A DNA stretch of 64,000 nucleotides from Streptomyces vietnamensis (GCF_000830005.1 NZ_CP010407.1:8382001-8446000), one strand, 5' to 3'. Shown: positions 28,601-36,819, counted from the stretch's first letter. Made by a program: numbers and translations. Notes: generated from the sequence alone by a model not told the origin.

Positions 28601-30779
28601 CTGGAACCTCCTGATGACGCCCCCGCCGGCCGGCGCCCCGGACCCCCACGCGCAGGCCCGTGCCCTGTGCCGGGAGGCCCTGAGCATCCAGACGCCCCGG
28701 ACACCGGGAGAGGACCGGATCAGCCGGTACCTCTCCGAGCCGGCCCCCTCCCGGGCGCTCCTGGACGCCGCGATCGACGCCCGGCGCTGCGGGCACGGCC
28801 CGCGACTTCCCCTCACCCTGCTGAGAGCGGCGGCCCCCCACTACCTGCCCGCACCCGAACAGCACAGCTCCGACATCTGGTTGGCGTCCGCCCTCGACTC
28901 GCTCTGCGCCGACGTGCCCACCGGCGCGGCTCTGCTGTCCCCCGTACGCCCCCCGGCGCACGAGACGGAGACATGGGGGGAGCACTGGCTCCCCGAGCAC
29001 TACCTCCTCTCCGACGAGCTGGAACGGTACGGAAGCTGGGTCCGGGACGGCATCGAGCCGCCCGAAGGTCTGTGGGACGCACTGGCCGCGCACGCCTCCC
29101 GGCATGATCTGGAAGCCGTAGCCCGCGCCGCGCGGGAGCGGGGGGACACGGCGCGCGCGGAACGCTTCCACACCCTTTCCCAACCCACCCCACGGCCTGA
29201 GGAGACGCTCACCCCGCACGACATCGCCGCCCCCGCCCTGCGTAAACTGCTGCGGAGCACCGACCTGAGCGACGCGCAGGCGGGAGCCACCGTGGACCGG
29301 GCACTGGAGTGGCTGCGTGTCGACCCCCTCGCGGAGGAAGCCCAGTTCGTCCTCAACGGCCTCCTCTCCCGTACCGGCCTGTCCCGCCAGGTGAAGTCCG
29401 AAGCGGTACGGTACGCGCTGGACTGGCTGGACGCGCACGGGGCTGCACGGGCCGCGGAGTTCGTCCTCGGCCCGCTGCTGGCGGTCACCGGACTGCCCGG
29501 GGAACAGGCGGGCCCCACCGTGCACCACGCCCTGGACTGGCTCGGCATCCATGGACAGGGCGATTCGGCGCAGTTCGTGCTGCGCCCCCTGCTGTTGCGC
29601 GGGGACCTGCCGGAAGAACAGGCCCGGGCGGCGGAGGGGCACGCGCTGGGCTGGCTGGAAGGACGCGAGACCGACATCCAGAGCCAGTTCGCCCTCAGCG
29701 CCGTGCTGCGCAAGACGGACCTGGACCGAACCGCCCGGAACGCGTTCCTGCGGATCGGGTTCGACTGGCTGCGGGCGGTCGACGGGCACACCGCGGCCAA
29801 GTTCGTGCTCCGCCCCCTGTTGCAGCGCTCCGACCTCGCGCCCGAAGAGGTCCGGACCGGCACGGCGTTCGCCCTGGCGTGGCTGAGGGAGCACGGCGCC
29901 GCCCGTGACGCCCAGTTCGTCCTGAGCGCACTGCTCCACCGCGGCGACCTCACCCCCGCGGAAGCGGACGCCGCCGTGGGTTACGCGCTGGCCTGGCTCC
30001 GCCCCCGGACGACCGACCGGGCCGCCCGGTTCGTCCTCTCCCCGTTGCTTGCACGCACCGACCTGAGCCATGAAGCGAAGGCCGAGGCGGTGGCACTGGG
30101 GACGGCATGGAGCCTCGGCCGCGTGGGCAGGGGCGAGTCGGACCACGGAGTGAAGGCACTGGTCGACCGTGTCACGCACCAGAAGGACACGCCCGGTCGA
30201 CTGATCCTGATCATGGAGATCGTCGGCTATGCCGGGCGAACGACTCGGGAGCAGGAACACGCGCAGCGTGCGTTGCACGATCTCGCCTCCCGCGTGCTGC
30301 CGTACGAGGATGCCGCACTCCGGGAGAGTTGGAGCACGGGGGACGGGATGGTCGTTCTCTTCCCTGTGCGCATGCAGCGTGGGTACCTCGTGCCCCGCTT
30401 GCTCATGCGCCTGGAGAGCGCGCTAAATGAACACGACAACTTTGGGTCGCTGAGGCTGCGCATCGCCCTGCATCACGGCACCGTCGAACGTAAGGGGGCG
30501 GGATGGTTCGGCCCGGGGCTGGTGACGGCGGCCCGACTGGTGGAGTCGGCGCCGCTGCGCGCGACGTTGAAGGCGGGGAGCCGTGCGCCAGTGGCCGTGG
30601 CGATCTCCGACGCCCTCTTCTCGCGTGCTTTTGCCACCGACGCCAATCCTGCTAGTACCTTCCGCGTCGTCTTTGTTGGAACTAAGGAGGGCGCGGAGAA
30701 AGCGTGGATCTCCGTGGCTGGGTACCCGGAGCCCCCGGGCATCGACGCATGGACCCGGCCACCTGGGAGGCGCCAGTGA
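25620..30779 (+). CDS. Giant vWA protein with nuclease-like, P-loop, helical-repeat and cyclase-like modules
   Basis: The 1,719-residue protein carries a vWA domain (about 160-340) with MIDAS DSSLS at 172-176, as in SAV_2336-type proteins paired with MoxR ATPases. Downstream come: a region with D659, D672-L-K674 (ILSVDLKTQ) that could be a PD-(D/E)XK nuclease fold; a P-loop GAPGSGRT at 899-906 in which arginine replaces the usual lysine; seven tandem repeats of about 38 residues; and a C-terminal class III nucleotidyl-cyclase-like region (about 1525-1705: MEIVGYAG, TGDGMVVLF, WFGPGLVTAARLVE) with altered metal and base-contact residues. It is probably the sensor/scaffold of the system. GTG at 25632 is an alternative start. 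vWA is firm; nuclease and cyclase calls are tentative. Confidence 0.82.
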   Translation: MNSPVSEALDRLLQAWANVPLPSGAEATVLADALWLAASGTPAEGAPKVHDGLSDETTADPEPGEAPPVGGGAPPDGEAPVHRTESRELSVRGAGADTTVRGVPMSLGRADPLPDALAVGRAIQPFRRPWPRGGRDRLDVEATVEHYARGGPLVPLFHPAPEPWFEVVLLVDSSLSMSVWEETTRALTRLLTALGGFRTVHTWHLAWEQGAPVVRDHHGHEVPGGRVPHHGGGTRGRRMVLMVSDCAARGWHTPAPWLLLREWGERVPVALLDPLPPRLWRRSALNLPAVRVTAGRAGARNGALRYTLPPRLRPPANGANPAGPWTALPVVSCTPRSLGAWASTLMRADPRGCDAVLIPATGRPSTARDGAPPPRRPDPARLAEAFTRTAPTPAVRLAVLCAGLPELPLPLLHVLRDQAVPEARYADLAELLTSGLFAVRRDPGGDPVLALRAEAREHLGTHLTTHDMWLTKAALSHHAAAHPYAPQGITAVLHDALADTEIPAEPRAFAEKNVLVRQAGTATREARDDDARGMPPEAHRPGTTPREDTPADVTEDRAEDPTDAYAVLRQLRRFLEHSSWDRGTQHAELLLWRLTSYLISRLPAPWGGWPGQDTCFDDLRATKGSLTGADVLDDLVNRFSPEDVTFEKPVQGARDTGHDLVWKTPGGILSVDLKTQADFSWAQVTDAVRSGTIPPSASGPPVEFLLVLDESDKPEGLHDPASCVRLIRRGTSGQEAVVVLRLQTRYGRTPQDSRATLTDHLVLLHQLAGFQAFEELAREAAEASPPIPLDPGTLSDWFLGHAVPADERAFDWLTRLLVRRAGLTDDAEWSPYRLAALRHHALGEERRAKGRRSESLGRPITEFTGSTPEPHIRRPPDLQLRAAVEGFATGTGGLVLLIGAPGSGRTDASLEALRLLPDGYRVWEPPSPAALAAELDGPSSIGPHTVVRLEDAARHLLDESDGGLGERISAALRARLRRTDRDPVLVLGLLTPEVWNLLMTPPPAGAPDPHAQARALCREALSIQTPRTPGEDRISRYLSEPAPSRALLDAAIDARRCGHGPRLPLTLLRAAAPHYLPAPEQHSSDIWLASALDSLCADVPTGAALLSPVRPPAHETETWGEHWLPEHYLLSDELERYGSWVRDGIEPPEGLWDALAAHASRHDLEAVARAARERGDTARAERFHTLSQPTPRPEETLTPHDIAAPALRKLLRSTDLSDAQAGATVDRALEWLRVDPLAEEAQFVLNGLLSRTGLSRQVKSEAVRYALDWLDAHGAARAAEFVLGPLLAVTGLPGEQAGPTVHHALDWLGIHGQGDSAQFVLRPLLLRGDLPEEQARAAEGHALGWLEGRETDIQSQFALSAVLRKTDLDRTARNAFLRIGFDWLRAVDGHTAAKFVLRPLLQRSDLAPEEVRTGTAFALAWLREHGAARDAQFVLSALLHRGDLTPAEADAAVGYALAWLRPRTTDRAARFVLSPLLARTDLSHEAKAEAVALGTAWSLGRVGRGESDHGVKALVDRVTHQKDTPGRLILIMEIVGYAGRTTREQEHAQRALHDLASRVLPYEDAALRESWSTGDGMVVLFPVRMQRGYLVPRLLMRLESALNEHDNFGSLRLRIALHHGTVERKGAGWFGPGLVTAARLVESAPLRATLKAGSRAPVAVAISDALFSRAFATDANPASTFRVVFVGTKEGAEKAWISVAGYPEPPGIDAWTRPPGRRQ
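29260..30105 (+). repeat. Seven tandem coding repeats (about 38 codons) in the vWA protein
   Basis: Each unit follows ALxWLxxHGxxxxAQFVLxPLLxRxDL, for example YALDWLDAHG-AEFVLGPLL and HALDWLGIHG-AQFVLRPLL. Unit length is 37-39 residues and an eighth is vestigial. The pattern is that of paired helices in an alpha-solenoid, suitable for protein or ligand binding. The units have diverged enough to be stable at DNA level. Confidence 0.8.
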
Positions 30780-30969
30780 GTCGCATCCTCCCGTCGCTAC
30801 CGCGCCTGGGGCGTCCCTGCAGCTCGATCAGCCCCACTCGGATTGCGTAGCGGGTGACTTCGAGGCGGTTGCGTATGCCCAGCTTCTGGAAGAGGTCGGC
30901 GAGAGGCTGCGGCCACGTGGCGGGGTCGTCGACGTCGACGATGAGCAGGGGGCGGGGGTTCGTGGTCAT
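30682..30969 (-). CDS. Uncertain ORF with LuxR-like C-terminal helix signature
   Basis: Read from ATG at 30969, the frame contains LADLFQKLGIRNRLEVTRYA, which resembles the recognition end of LuxR-type helix-turn-helix domains. It lacks the first part of that domain and overlaps the 3' end of the vWA gene by almost 100 bp on the opposite strand. It may be a gene fragment left by the rearrangements that made this junction. Confidence 0.25.
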   Translation of the reverse strand: MTTNPRPLLIVDVDDPATWPQPLADLFQKLGIRNRLEVTRYAIRVGLIELQGRPRRGSDGRMRLTGASQVAGSMRRCPGAPGTQPRRSTLSPRPP

Positions 30970-31152
30970 GACTGCCAGTGTGAAGTGGCGTGCTTCAGCG
31001 GCCAACTCCATTACGGAAGCCGGTCTGTCGGACTGTCCGGAGCCAAGGACGCCATCGGCCGCTGCTGCGTGACATGCCGCCTCCGCAACACCGCCTCGTG
31101 GCTCGCGGTCTCGGCTGCCTCAGCGCCTCCTGGCACGTCTCACCGAAGACGC
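30970..31152. other. Rearranged non-coding DNA
   Basis: No gene with convincing codon bias is present. Base composition is mixed and the stretch joins debris of different origin. Confidence 0.35.
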
Positions 31153-31278
31153 TCAGAAGAACCCGAGCTTCTTCGGCGAGTAGCTGACCAGCAGGTTCTT
31201 GGTCTGCTGGTAGTGCTCCAGCATCATCTTGTGGGTCTCCCGGCCGATGCCCGACTGCTTGTAGCCCCCGAAAGCGCT
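31153..31278 (-). pseudogene. C-terminal fragment of an aldehyde dehydrogenase
   Basis: The frame reads [20 protein letters not shown] onward to [10 protein letters not shown] and a stop at 31153. This is the conserved oligomerisation tail of NAD-dependent aldehyde dehydrogenases of the ExaC/AldA type. The catalytic body is missing: the sequence breaks at about 31,279 and a palindrome plus transposase debris follow. Only about 42 codons survive. Confidence 0.75.
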
Positions 31279-31281
31279 ATG

Positions 31282-31305
31282 TACGGAGTTCGATCGAACT
31301 CCGTA
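31282..31305. repeat. Perfect 24-bp palindrome
   Basis: The site is centred on GATC at 31292-31295 and each arm is TACGGAGTTCGA or its complement, with no unpaired loop. It lies between the aldehyde dehydrogenase tail and an IS701-type remnant. It may be a recombination or protein-binding site, or a junction of two inverted ends. Confidence 0.7.
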
Positions 31306-31309
31306 AGTA

Positions 31310-31650
31310 GTTCGTGAACCAGTCGCCGCGGGATCTGCTGCCGGTGCGGCGGATCGCCGAGCGGTTGTGTGAGGTGATCGCGCCTGAGGTGTGGGTGATC
31401 GCCGGCGGGTCGTTTCCCAAGTGCGGCACCGCTTCCGTGGGCCCCCGGCAGTCTTGCGGTGCCGGTGATCGTGGCGGACGCCGGTTACGGCCGAAGCGTG
31501 GGTTTCCGGCTCGCTTTGGAGGAACGCGGCTGGTCCTGAAGAGCAGACCCAGAACCTGCCGAAACGCTGCTGGCAAGACCAACCGGGACAGATCGCACCT
31601 GGCTGGCGTTTGCGCAGGCCAGGGGTGCTCCTGAGGAAGACCTGCACACC
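31310..31650 (+). pseudogene. IS701-type transposase remnant
   Basis: Short blocks in shifting frames match the DDE_5 transposase pattern: [31 protein letters not shown], then [20 protein letters not shown] followed by ERGW, and later [18 protein letters not shown]. Start, end and frame continuity are lost, so the gene is dead. It marks a former insertion at the right edge of the conflict-system region. Confidence 0.65.
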
Positions 31651-31786
31651 GTCTGGGGACCGGTCCCATGGCAGAGACTTGTTAGTAATAAGCATTACAT
31701 CTAGCCATCGTGAACGTTGATGTGTAACTTCTGCAACGTCGGCGGAGGTGATTCCGCTTGCTTCGGACGTCCGAGAGGGAACGACG

Positions 31787-32737
31787 TTGACGTACATCTC
31801 TGTGCCCCGCCGCGGGGCGACTGCCGTGCTGGCCTGCACGGCTCTGGCGGTGGTCTCCGGCTGCGGCGCGAGCGATACCGGCGGTGGTGGGCCGGCGGCC
31901 GGGGGCAGGGTCGCCGGGGTCACGGTCACGCGGGACGCGGCCCTCCACGAGGCCCTGCCCGAGCAGATCAAGAAGGCGGGCACCGTGCGCGTGGCCACGG
32001 ACGTCCCCTACCCCCCGTTCGCGATGTTCGTCACCGAGGGGAAGAGCGAACTGACCGGCCTGGACTACGACCTCGGCCAGGCCCTGGGCGCGAAGCTCGG
32101 CGTCAGGTTCGCCTTCACCCCGACGAAGTTCGACGGCATCGTGCCCGCCCTCCAGGCCGGCAAGTTCGACGCCGCGATGTCGGCGCTGACCGACAACAAG
32201 GAGCGGCAGAAGGTCGTCGACTTCGTCGACTACTCGCGCTCCGGCTCGGGCATCCTGGTGGCCGAGGGCAACCCGGCGAAGATCAGCACGCTGGACGACC
32301 TCTGCGGCAGGAAGGTCGGCGTCCAGGCGGCGACCAACCAGTACAAGCTGCTCGACGCCCACCAGTCCACATGCCGGGCCGCCGGCCGGAAGCCGGCCGA
32401 CATCCAGACCTTCCCCAAGGACTCCGACGCCCAACTCGCCCTGCGCTCCGGCAAGGTGATCGCGGAGGTCGTCACCAAGCCCGCCGCCGGCTGGTCGGCC
32501 AAGACCGCCGACGGCGGCAAGGCCTTCGACCTGGCCGAGGACCCCGAGGCGCCGGCCGGCTACCGCGCCTCGCCCAACGGCATCGCGGTCAGCAGACGAC
32601 TCCCGCAACTGACCGAAGCGATCAGGCGGGCGCTCCAGGCGCTGATCGACGACGGCACCCTCACCAAGATCTGCGACAAGTACGGCGTCGCCTCCATCGC
32701 CGTGAAGGAAGCCACCAAGAACGCGGCGGTGGACTAG
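31787..32737 (+). CDS. ABC transporter substrate-binding lipoprotein (family 3, polar amino acid type)
   Basis: The 316-residue protein has a lipoprotein signal peptide with a twin arginine n-region and lipobox VSGC (Cys26), then a periplasmic-binding fold with [25 protein letters not shown] and [20 protein letters not shown], the hallmarks of SBP_bac_3. It should sit on the outer face of the membrane and deliver an amino acid or small charged solute to the permease encoded next. TTG at 31787 is chosen because GAGGGAA precedes it and it leaves a proper signal peptide; GTG at 31748 has no spaced ribosome site, and GTG at 31802 is possible. First gene of a four-gene operon. Confidence 0.88.
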   Translation: MTYISVPRRGATAVLACTALAVVSGCGASDTGGGGPAAGGRVAGVTVTRDAALHEALPEQIKKAGTVRVATDVPYPPFAMFVTEGKSELTGLDYDLGQALGAKLGVRFAFTPTKFDGIVPALQAGKFDAAMSALTDNKERQKVVDFVDYSRSGSGILVAEGNPAKISTLDDLCGRKVGVQAATNQYKLLDAHQSTCRAAGRKPADIQTFPKDSDAQLALRSGKVIAEVVTKPAAGWSAKTADGGKAFDLAEDPEAPAGYRASPNGIAVSRRLPQLTEAIRRALQALIDDGTLTKICDKYGVASIAVKEATKNAAVD

Positions 32738-32739
32738 AG

Positions 32740-33705
32740 ATGACCACCACCACCCACGTGGGCACACCGCACACCGGCGAGACCCTCGCACCCGACGCCT
32801 TCGAGATCGTCCCCGTCCGCCACTGGGGCCGATGGGTCTCCGCGGTGGCCGCCGTCGCCGCGCTGGCCGGCCTCGTCGGCTCGCTCGCGAAGAACGGCAA
32901 CCTGCACTGGGACGTCGTCGGCCACTACCTGTTCGCCGGGCTCATCTTCGACGGCCTGGCCACCACCCTGTGGCTGACCGCCGCCGCGATGACCCTCGGC
33001 CTCGTCCTCGGCACCCTCGTCGCCGTCATGCGGCTCTCCGACAACCCGGTCCTGTACGGCCTCTCGTCGCTGTTCGTCTGGGTCTTCCGCGGCACCCCCC
33101 TGCTCGTACAGATCATCTTCTGGGGCTACGCCGGAGCCCTCTACCAGCACGTGATGATCGGCATCCCGTTCACCGGCGTCACCTTCTTCCAGGCCGACAC
33201 CAACACCCTGCTCACCCCGTCCGTCGCGGCCCTGCTCGCGCTCGGCCTGAACGAGGCCGCGTACGCCTCCGAGATCGTCCGCGCCGGGATCCGGTCTGTC
33301 GACCCGGGGCAGACCGAGGCGGCCCACTCGCTCGGCATGCGCCCCGCACTCACCATGCGGCGGATCGTGCTGCCCCAGGCGATGCGGGTGATCATCCCGC
33401 CGCTGGGCAACGAGACGATCAACATGCTCAAGATGACCGCCCTCGTGTCGGTGATCGCGGCGCACGACCTGATGTCCAACATCCAGGACGTGTACGGGCA
33501 GAACTACCAGGTTATCCCGATGCTCGTGGTGGCATCGCTCTGGTACCTGGCTCTGGTCAGCGTCTTGGGCGTCCCGCAGGCCTGGCTCGAACGCCGCTAC
33601 GGGCGCGGCACGGCCCGTAGCGCGGAGATCTCCCCCCTGCGACGCCTGTGCGCCGGACCCCTCACCGCCCTGCGCGGCCGCACACAGAAGGAGGAGGGCC
33701 GTTGA
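32740..33705 (+). CDS. ABC transporter permease, amino acid type
   Basis: The 321-residue protein has an N-terminal soluble segment and about five or six hydrophobic helices. The family motif follows [20 protein letters not shown] and continues [11 protein letters not shown], the EAA loop that contacts the ATPase. One permease gene is present, so it probably works as a homodimer. It begins 2 nt after the binding-protein stop and its own stop overlaps the ATPase start. Confidence 0.92.
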   Translation: MTTTTHVGTPHTGETLAPDAFEIVPVRHWGRWVSAVAAVAALAGLVGSLAKNGNLHWDVVGHYLFAGLIFDGLATTLWLTAAAMTLGLVLGTLVAVMRLSDNPVLYGLSSLFVWVFRGTPLLVQIIFWGYAGALYQHVMIGIPFTGVTFFQADTNTLLTPSVAALLALGLNEAAYASEIVRAGIRSVDPGQTEAAHSLGMRPALTMRRIVLPQAMRVIIPPLGNETINMLKMTALVSVIAAHDLMSNIQDVYGQNYQVIPMLVVASLWYLALVSVLGVPQAWLERRYGRGTARSAEISPLRRLCAGPLTALRGRTQKEEGR

Positions 33706-34466
33706 ACGCGCCCATGGTGCACGCCGAGGGCGTGCGCAAGCACTTCGGGAAGCTCCAGGTCCTCAAGGGCATCGACCTGACGGTCGAACGCGGCCAGGTG
33801 TGCTGCCTCCTGGGGCCCTCCGGGTCCGGCAAGTCCACGTTCCTGCGGTGCATCAACCATCTGGAGAAGATCGACGGAGGACGCCTCTCCGTCGACGGCG
33901 AACCGGTCGGCCACCGGCCGCAGGGCACTCGCCTCCACGAGTTGCGTGAGCGCGAGGTCGCCGCCCGGCGGCGCGACATCGGCATGGTGTTCCAGCGGTT
34001 CAACCTCTTCCCGCACATGACCGCCCTGGAGAACGTCATGGAGGCCCCCGTCAAGGTCGCCGGCGCCACCCGCGACCGGGCCCGCGACGAGGCGAGGGCC
34101 CTGCTCGACCAGGTGGGGCTCGCCGACCGGGAGGGCCACTACCCGGCCGAGCTCTCGGGCGGCCAGCAGCAGCGCGTCGCCATCGCCCGCGCCCTCGCCA
34201 TGAAACCGAAACTGATGCTGTTCGACGAGCCGACGTCGGCGCTCGACCCCGAACTCGTCGGCGACGTCCTCGACGTCATGCGCCGGCTCGCCGACGACGG
34301 CATGACCATGGTCGTCGTCACGCACGAGATCGGCTTCGCCCGCGAAGTCGCCGACCTGGCCGTCTTCATGGACGAAGGCGTCGTCGTCGAATCCGGTGAC
34401 CCCCGACGGGTCCTGGCCGAACCGGAGCAGGAACGCACCCGCGCCTTCCTGTCGAAGGTCCTGTGA
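33702..34466 (+). CDS. ABC transporter ATP-binding protein, amino acid type
   Basis: The 254-residue ATPase has Walker [11 protein letters not shown]-loop [10 protein letters not shown], signature LSGGQQQR, Walker [13 protein letters not shown] and switch histidine in [10 protein letters not shown], in the GlnQ/HisP pattern. It powers uptake with the two upstream genes. The TTG start at 33702 is preferred because GGAGG lies about 6 nt upstream and the codon overlaps the permease stop; ATG at 33714 is the alternative. Its stop overlaps the start of the M20 peptidase. Confidence 0.93.
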   Translation: MNAPMVHAEGVRKHFGKLQVLKGIDLTVERGQVCCLLGPSGSGKSTFLRCINHLEKIDGGRLSVDGEPVGHRPQGTRLHELREREVAARRRDIGMVFQRFNLFPHMTALENVMEAPVKVAGATRDRARDEARALLDQVGLADREGHYPAELSGGQQQRVAIARALAMKPKLMLFDEPTSALDPELVGDVLDVMRRLADDGMTMVVVTHEIGFAREVADLAVFMDEGVVVESGDPRRVLAEPEQERTRAFLSKVL

Positions 34467-35677
34467 GCGCCCCGCCCCGGCAGCGGCCCCTCGACGAAGC
34501 GCTGCTGTCCCTGTCCCACGCACACCAGGCCCGGTACCTCGAAGACCTGGCCGAACTCGTCGCGATCGACTCCGGCTCGTACAGCGCCGACGGCGTCAAC
34601 CGGGTCGCCGACCTGGTCCGGGCCCACCTGGAGCGGCTGGACTTCTCCGTGGAACGCGTCCCGCTGCCGCCGGCCCACGGACACCGCACCGGAGACGTGC
34701 TCATCGGCCGCAAAGAAGGTCGCCTCGCCGTCGCCGACGGTGGCCGCAGACTCCTGCTCGCCGCGCACATGGACACTGTCTTCGACGACGGGGCCGCCGC
34801 CGAACGCCCCTTCTCCCTCAGCGGATCCCTCGCCCACGGACCTGGCGTCAGCGACGACAAGGGAGGCCTGGTCGCGGGCCTCGCCGCCCTCGAGATCCTC
34901 GCCTCGGCCGGCATCGAGGACTACGCGGAACTCGTCTTCCTCGCCACACCCGACGAGGAGATCGGCTCACCCGCCAGCAGGCCGGTCACCCGGCGGGCGG
35001 CCGAAGGGGCGCACTACGCCCTCGCCCTCGAATGCGCCCGGGAGAACGGCGACCTGGTCATCGCGCGCAAGGGTGTGGCCGACTTCAGGGTCACCGTCAC
35101 CGGCCGCGCCGCACACGCGGGCATCGAACCCGAACGCGGAGCGAACGCGGCACTGGCCGCCGCCCACCTCGTCATCGCGATCCAAGCGCTGAACGGCACG
35201 TGGGAGGGCGTCACCCTCAACGTGGGCGTCGTGCGCGCGGGCAGCCGCTTCAACATCGTCTGCCCCGACGCGGAACTCCTCGTCGAGATCCGCTCGGCCA
35301 CGGACAGCGGCATGCGCGCGGCCACCGTCGCCCTCGAGGAGGCCGCCTCGTGGTGCGTCGTCCCCGGCACCCGCGCCACCGTCGAGGAACTCGCGTCCTG
35401 CCCGCCGATGGAGGACACTGCCGCCTCCCGCAGGATGTTCGCCCGGGCCCAGGACATCGGCGTACGCCTGGGGCTGACCTTCGGCGCCACGGCGACGGGC
35501 GGCGTGGGGGACGCCAACACCATCGCCGGCACAGGGGTTCCGACGCTGGACGGTCTGGGACCGGTCGGCGGCGCCGACCACACCCCCGAGGAGTGGCTCG
35601 ACGTCAGTACGGTCCCGGCCAGGGTCGCCCTGCTCGCCTCCCTCATCGCCGACCTCGGCGACGGCCGCAGCGACTGA
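34463..35677 (+). CDS. M20-family metallopeptidase (glutamate carboxypeptidase-like)
   Basis: The 404-residue enzyme shows metal ligands in [18 protein letters not shown] and ATPDEEIGS, and a dimerisation lid domain around [15 protein letters not shown]. Family members remove glutamate or other amino acids from N-acyl or peptide substrates with two zinc ions. It lacks a signal peptide, so it likely hydrolyses what the co-transcribed ABC transporter brings in. The GTG start overlaps the ATPase stop by 4 nt. Exact substrate unknown. Confidence 0.85.
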   Translation: MSAPPRQRPLDEALLSLSHAHQARYLEDLAELVAIDSGSYSADGVNRVADLVRAHLERLDFSVERVPLPPAHGHRTGDVLIGRKEGRLAVADGGRRLLLAAHMDTVFDDGAAAERPFSLSGSLAHGPGVSDDKGGLVAGLAALEILASAGIEDYAELVFLATPDEEIGSPASRPVTRRAAEGAHYALALECARENGDLVIARKGVADFRVTVTGRAAHAGIEPERGANAALAAAHLVIAIQALNGTWEGVTLNVGVVRAGSRFNIVCPDAELLVEIRSATDSGMRAATVALEEAASWCVVPGTRATVEELASCPPMEDTAASRRMFARAQDIGVRLGLTFGATATGGVGDANTIAGTGVPTLDGLGPVGGADHTPEEWLDVSTVPARVALLASLIADLGDGRSD

Positions 35678-35690
35678 CGCTGCCCCCGAC

Positions 35691-35732
35691 GCTCCCGCAC
35701 CGGTTCACCGCGCCGTTGCCCGGTGCGGGAGC
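35691..35732 (+). terminator. Strong hairpin after the uptake operon
   Basis: A perfect 13-bp stem, GCTCCCGCACCGG (35691-35703) with CCGGTGCGGGAGC (35720-35732), encloses a 16-nt loop, 13 bp after the peptidase stop. No T run follows, which is usual for Streptomyces terminators. Confidence 0.7.
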
Positions 35733-35839
35733 ACCCGTCGTCGCCCCGGGGCGCGGCGGCCGCGATCGCGGCCCCGACGATCGGCATTAGGCTCGGCACG
35801 CGGGCGCACGCCTGCCGACGAACGAGAAAGGAACCCGCG

Positions 35840-36712
35840 ATGGCCTCCGGCGCACTCGCCGACGTGATCCGGCACAAGCTGGGCGATCTCAGCCCGGCCG
35901 AGCGCAAGGTCGCCCGCGTCCTCCTGGCCAACTACCCCTCCGCCGGCTTCGAGACCGTCGCCGTCCTCGCCGAACGGGCGGGCGTCAGCGCCCCCACCGT
36001 CATCCGCTTCGTCAACCGGCTCGGCTACCGGGGCTTCCCCGACTTCCAGACCGCCCTGCGCGAGGAACTCGACGAGCGCAACGCCTCGCCGTTGTCCCTG
36101 TACGAATCCGCCGACCGCACCCGCACCGACGAGGCACCGGACGGCGAAGCATCCCTTCTCGAGCAGGGCAGCAGACTGTTCAGCTCCGCCGTCGCGCAGA
36201 CCCTCACCGAACTCCCGCCGCACGACCTGGAACACGCCGTCTCGCTCCTGGCCGACGGCAAACGGCGCATCACCCTGGCCGGCGGCCGCTTCACCCATCT
36301 CCTCGCCCAGTACCTCGGACTGCACCTCATGCAGTTGCGCGGCGACATCCGGCTCCTGCCCGCGGGCGACGTCGAGCGGACCGCGGCACTCGGTGCGCTC
36401 ACGCGCCGCGACGTCCTGGTCGTCTTCGACTACCGCCGCTACGAGCAGGACAAGGTCACCATGGCCCAACTCGCCCTGGAACAGGGCGCGAAGGTCGTCC
36501 TGTTCACCGACCGATGGCTGTCCCCGGTCTCCGCGCACGCCGAGGTCGTGCTGACCAGCCTGGTCACGACGCCGTCGCCGTACGACAGTCTGGTGCCCAC
36601 CCTCGCGGTGGTCGAGACCGTCGTCGCCGGGGTCGTCGCGGCGCTCGGCGAGGACGCGCCCGCGCGTCTGCGGCACACCGAGGAGATCGCGCGGCGTATC
36701 GGTCTGCAGTGA
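35840..36712 (+). CDS. MurR/RpiR-family transcriptional regulator
   Basis: The 290-residue protein has an N-terminal helix-turn-helix (LAERAGVSAPTVIRFVNRLG, about 40-60) and a C-terminal SIS-like domain (about 125-270) that normally senses a phosphosugar or other small ligand. It follows the uptake operon after a terminator and is the likely local regulator of that operon, although no operator was identified. AAAGGA precedes the ATG at 35840. Its 3' end, including the stop codon, is duplicated in tandem just downstream. Confidence 0.87.
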   Translation: MASGALADVIRHKLGDLSPAERKVARVLLANYPSAGFETVAVLAERAGVSAPTVIRFVNRLGYRGFPDFQTALREELDERNASPLSLYESADRTRTDEAPDGEASLLEQGSRLFSSAVAQTLTELPPHDLEHAVSLLADGKRRITLAGGRFTHLLAQYLGLHLMQLRGDIRLLPAGDVERTAALGALTRRDVLVVFDYRRYEQDKVTMAQLALEQGAKVVLFTDRWLSPVSAHAEVVLTSLVTTPSPYDSLVPTLAVVETVVAGVVAALGEDAPARLRHTEEIARRIGLQ

Positions 36713-36737
36713 CCCGGCGTATCGGGCTGCAGTGACC
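36692..36737 (+). repeat. Tandem duplication of the regulator's 3' end
   Basis: Two adjacent 23-bp copies (36692-36714 and 36715-36737) differ at one base. Each contains codons for RIGLQ and a TGA. The second copy is outside the gene and looks like replication slippage. Confidence 0.85.
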
Positions 36738-36795
36738 CGGGGCATCGGCTCGCGGTGAACGGACGGCGCCGGCAGACGTGAACGAGCCTGCCCGA

Positions 36796-36816
36796 GGCCC
36801 CTCTGCCCCAGGGGCC
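36796..36816. terminator. Hairpin between convergent genes
   Basis: GGCCCCT (36796-36802) pairs with AGGGGCC (36810-36816) over a 7-nt loop, just before the end of the minus-strand oxidoreductase. It could end transcription from either side. Confidence 0.45.
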
Positions 36817-36819
36817 CGG

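Noticed and set aside
29260-30105. Regular repeats considered as a CRISPR array
   Set aside because: They are in-frame protein repeats of about 38 codons with diverged DNA, not short identical repeats with spacers.
30970-31680. Frames of 60-280 codons over the debris region
   Set aside because: They cut across the aldehyde dehydrogenase tail and IS701 fragments in inconsistent frames and show no codon bias of their own.
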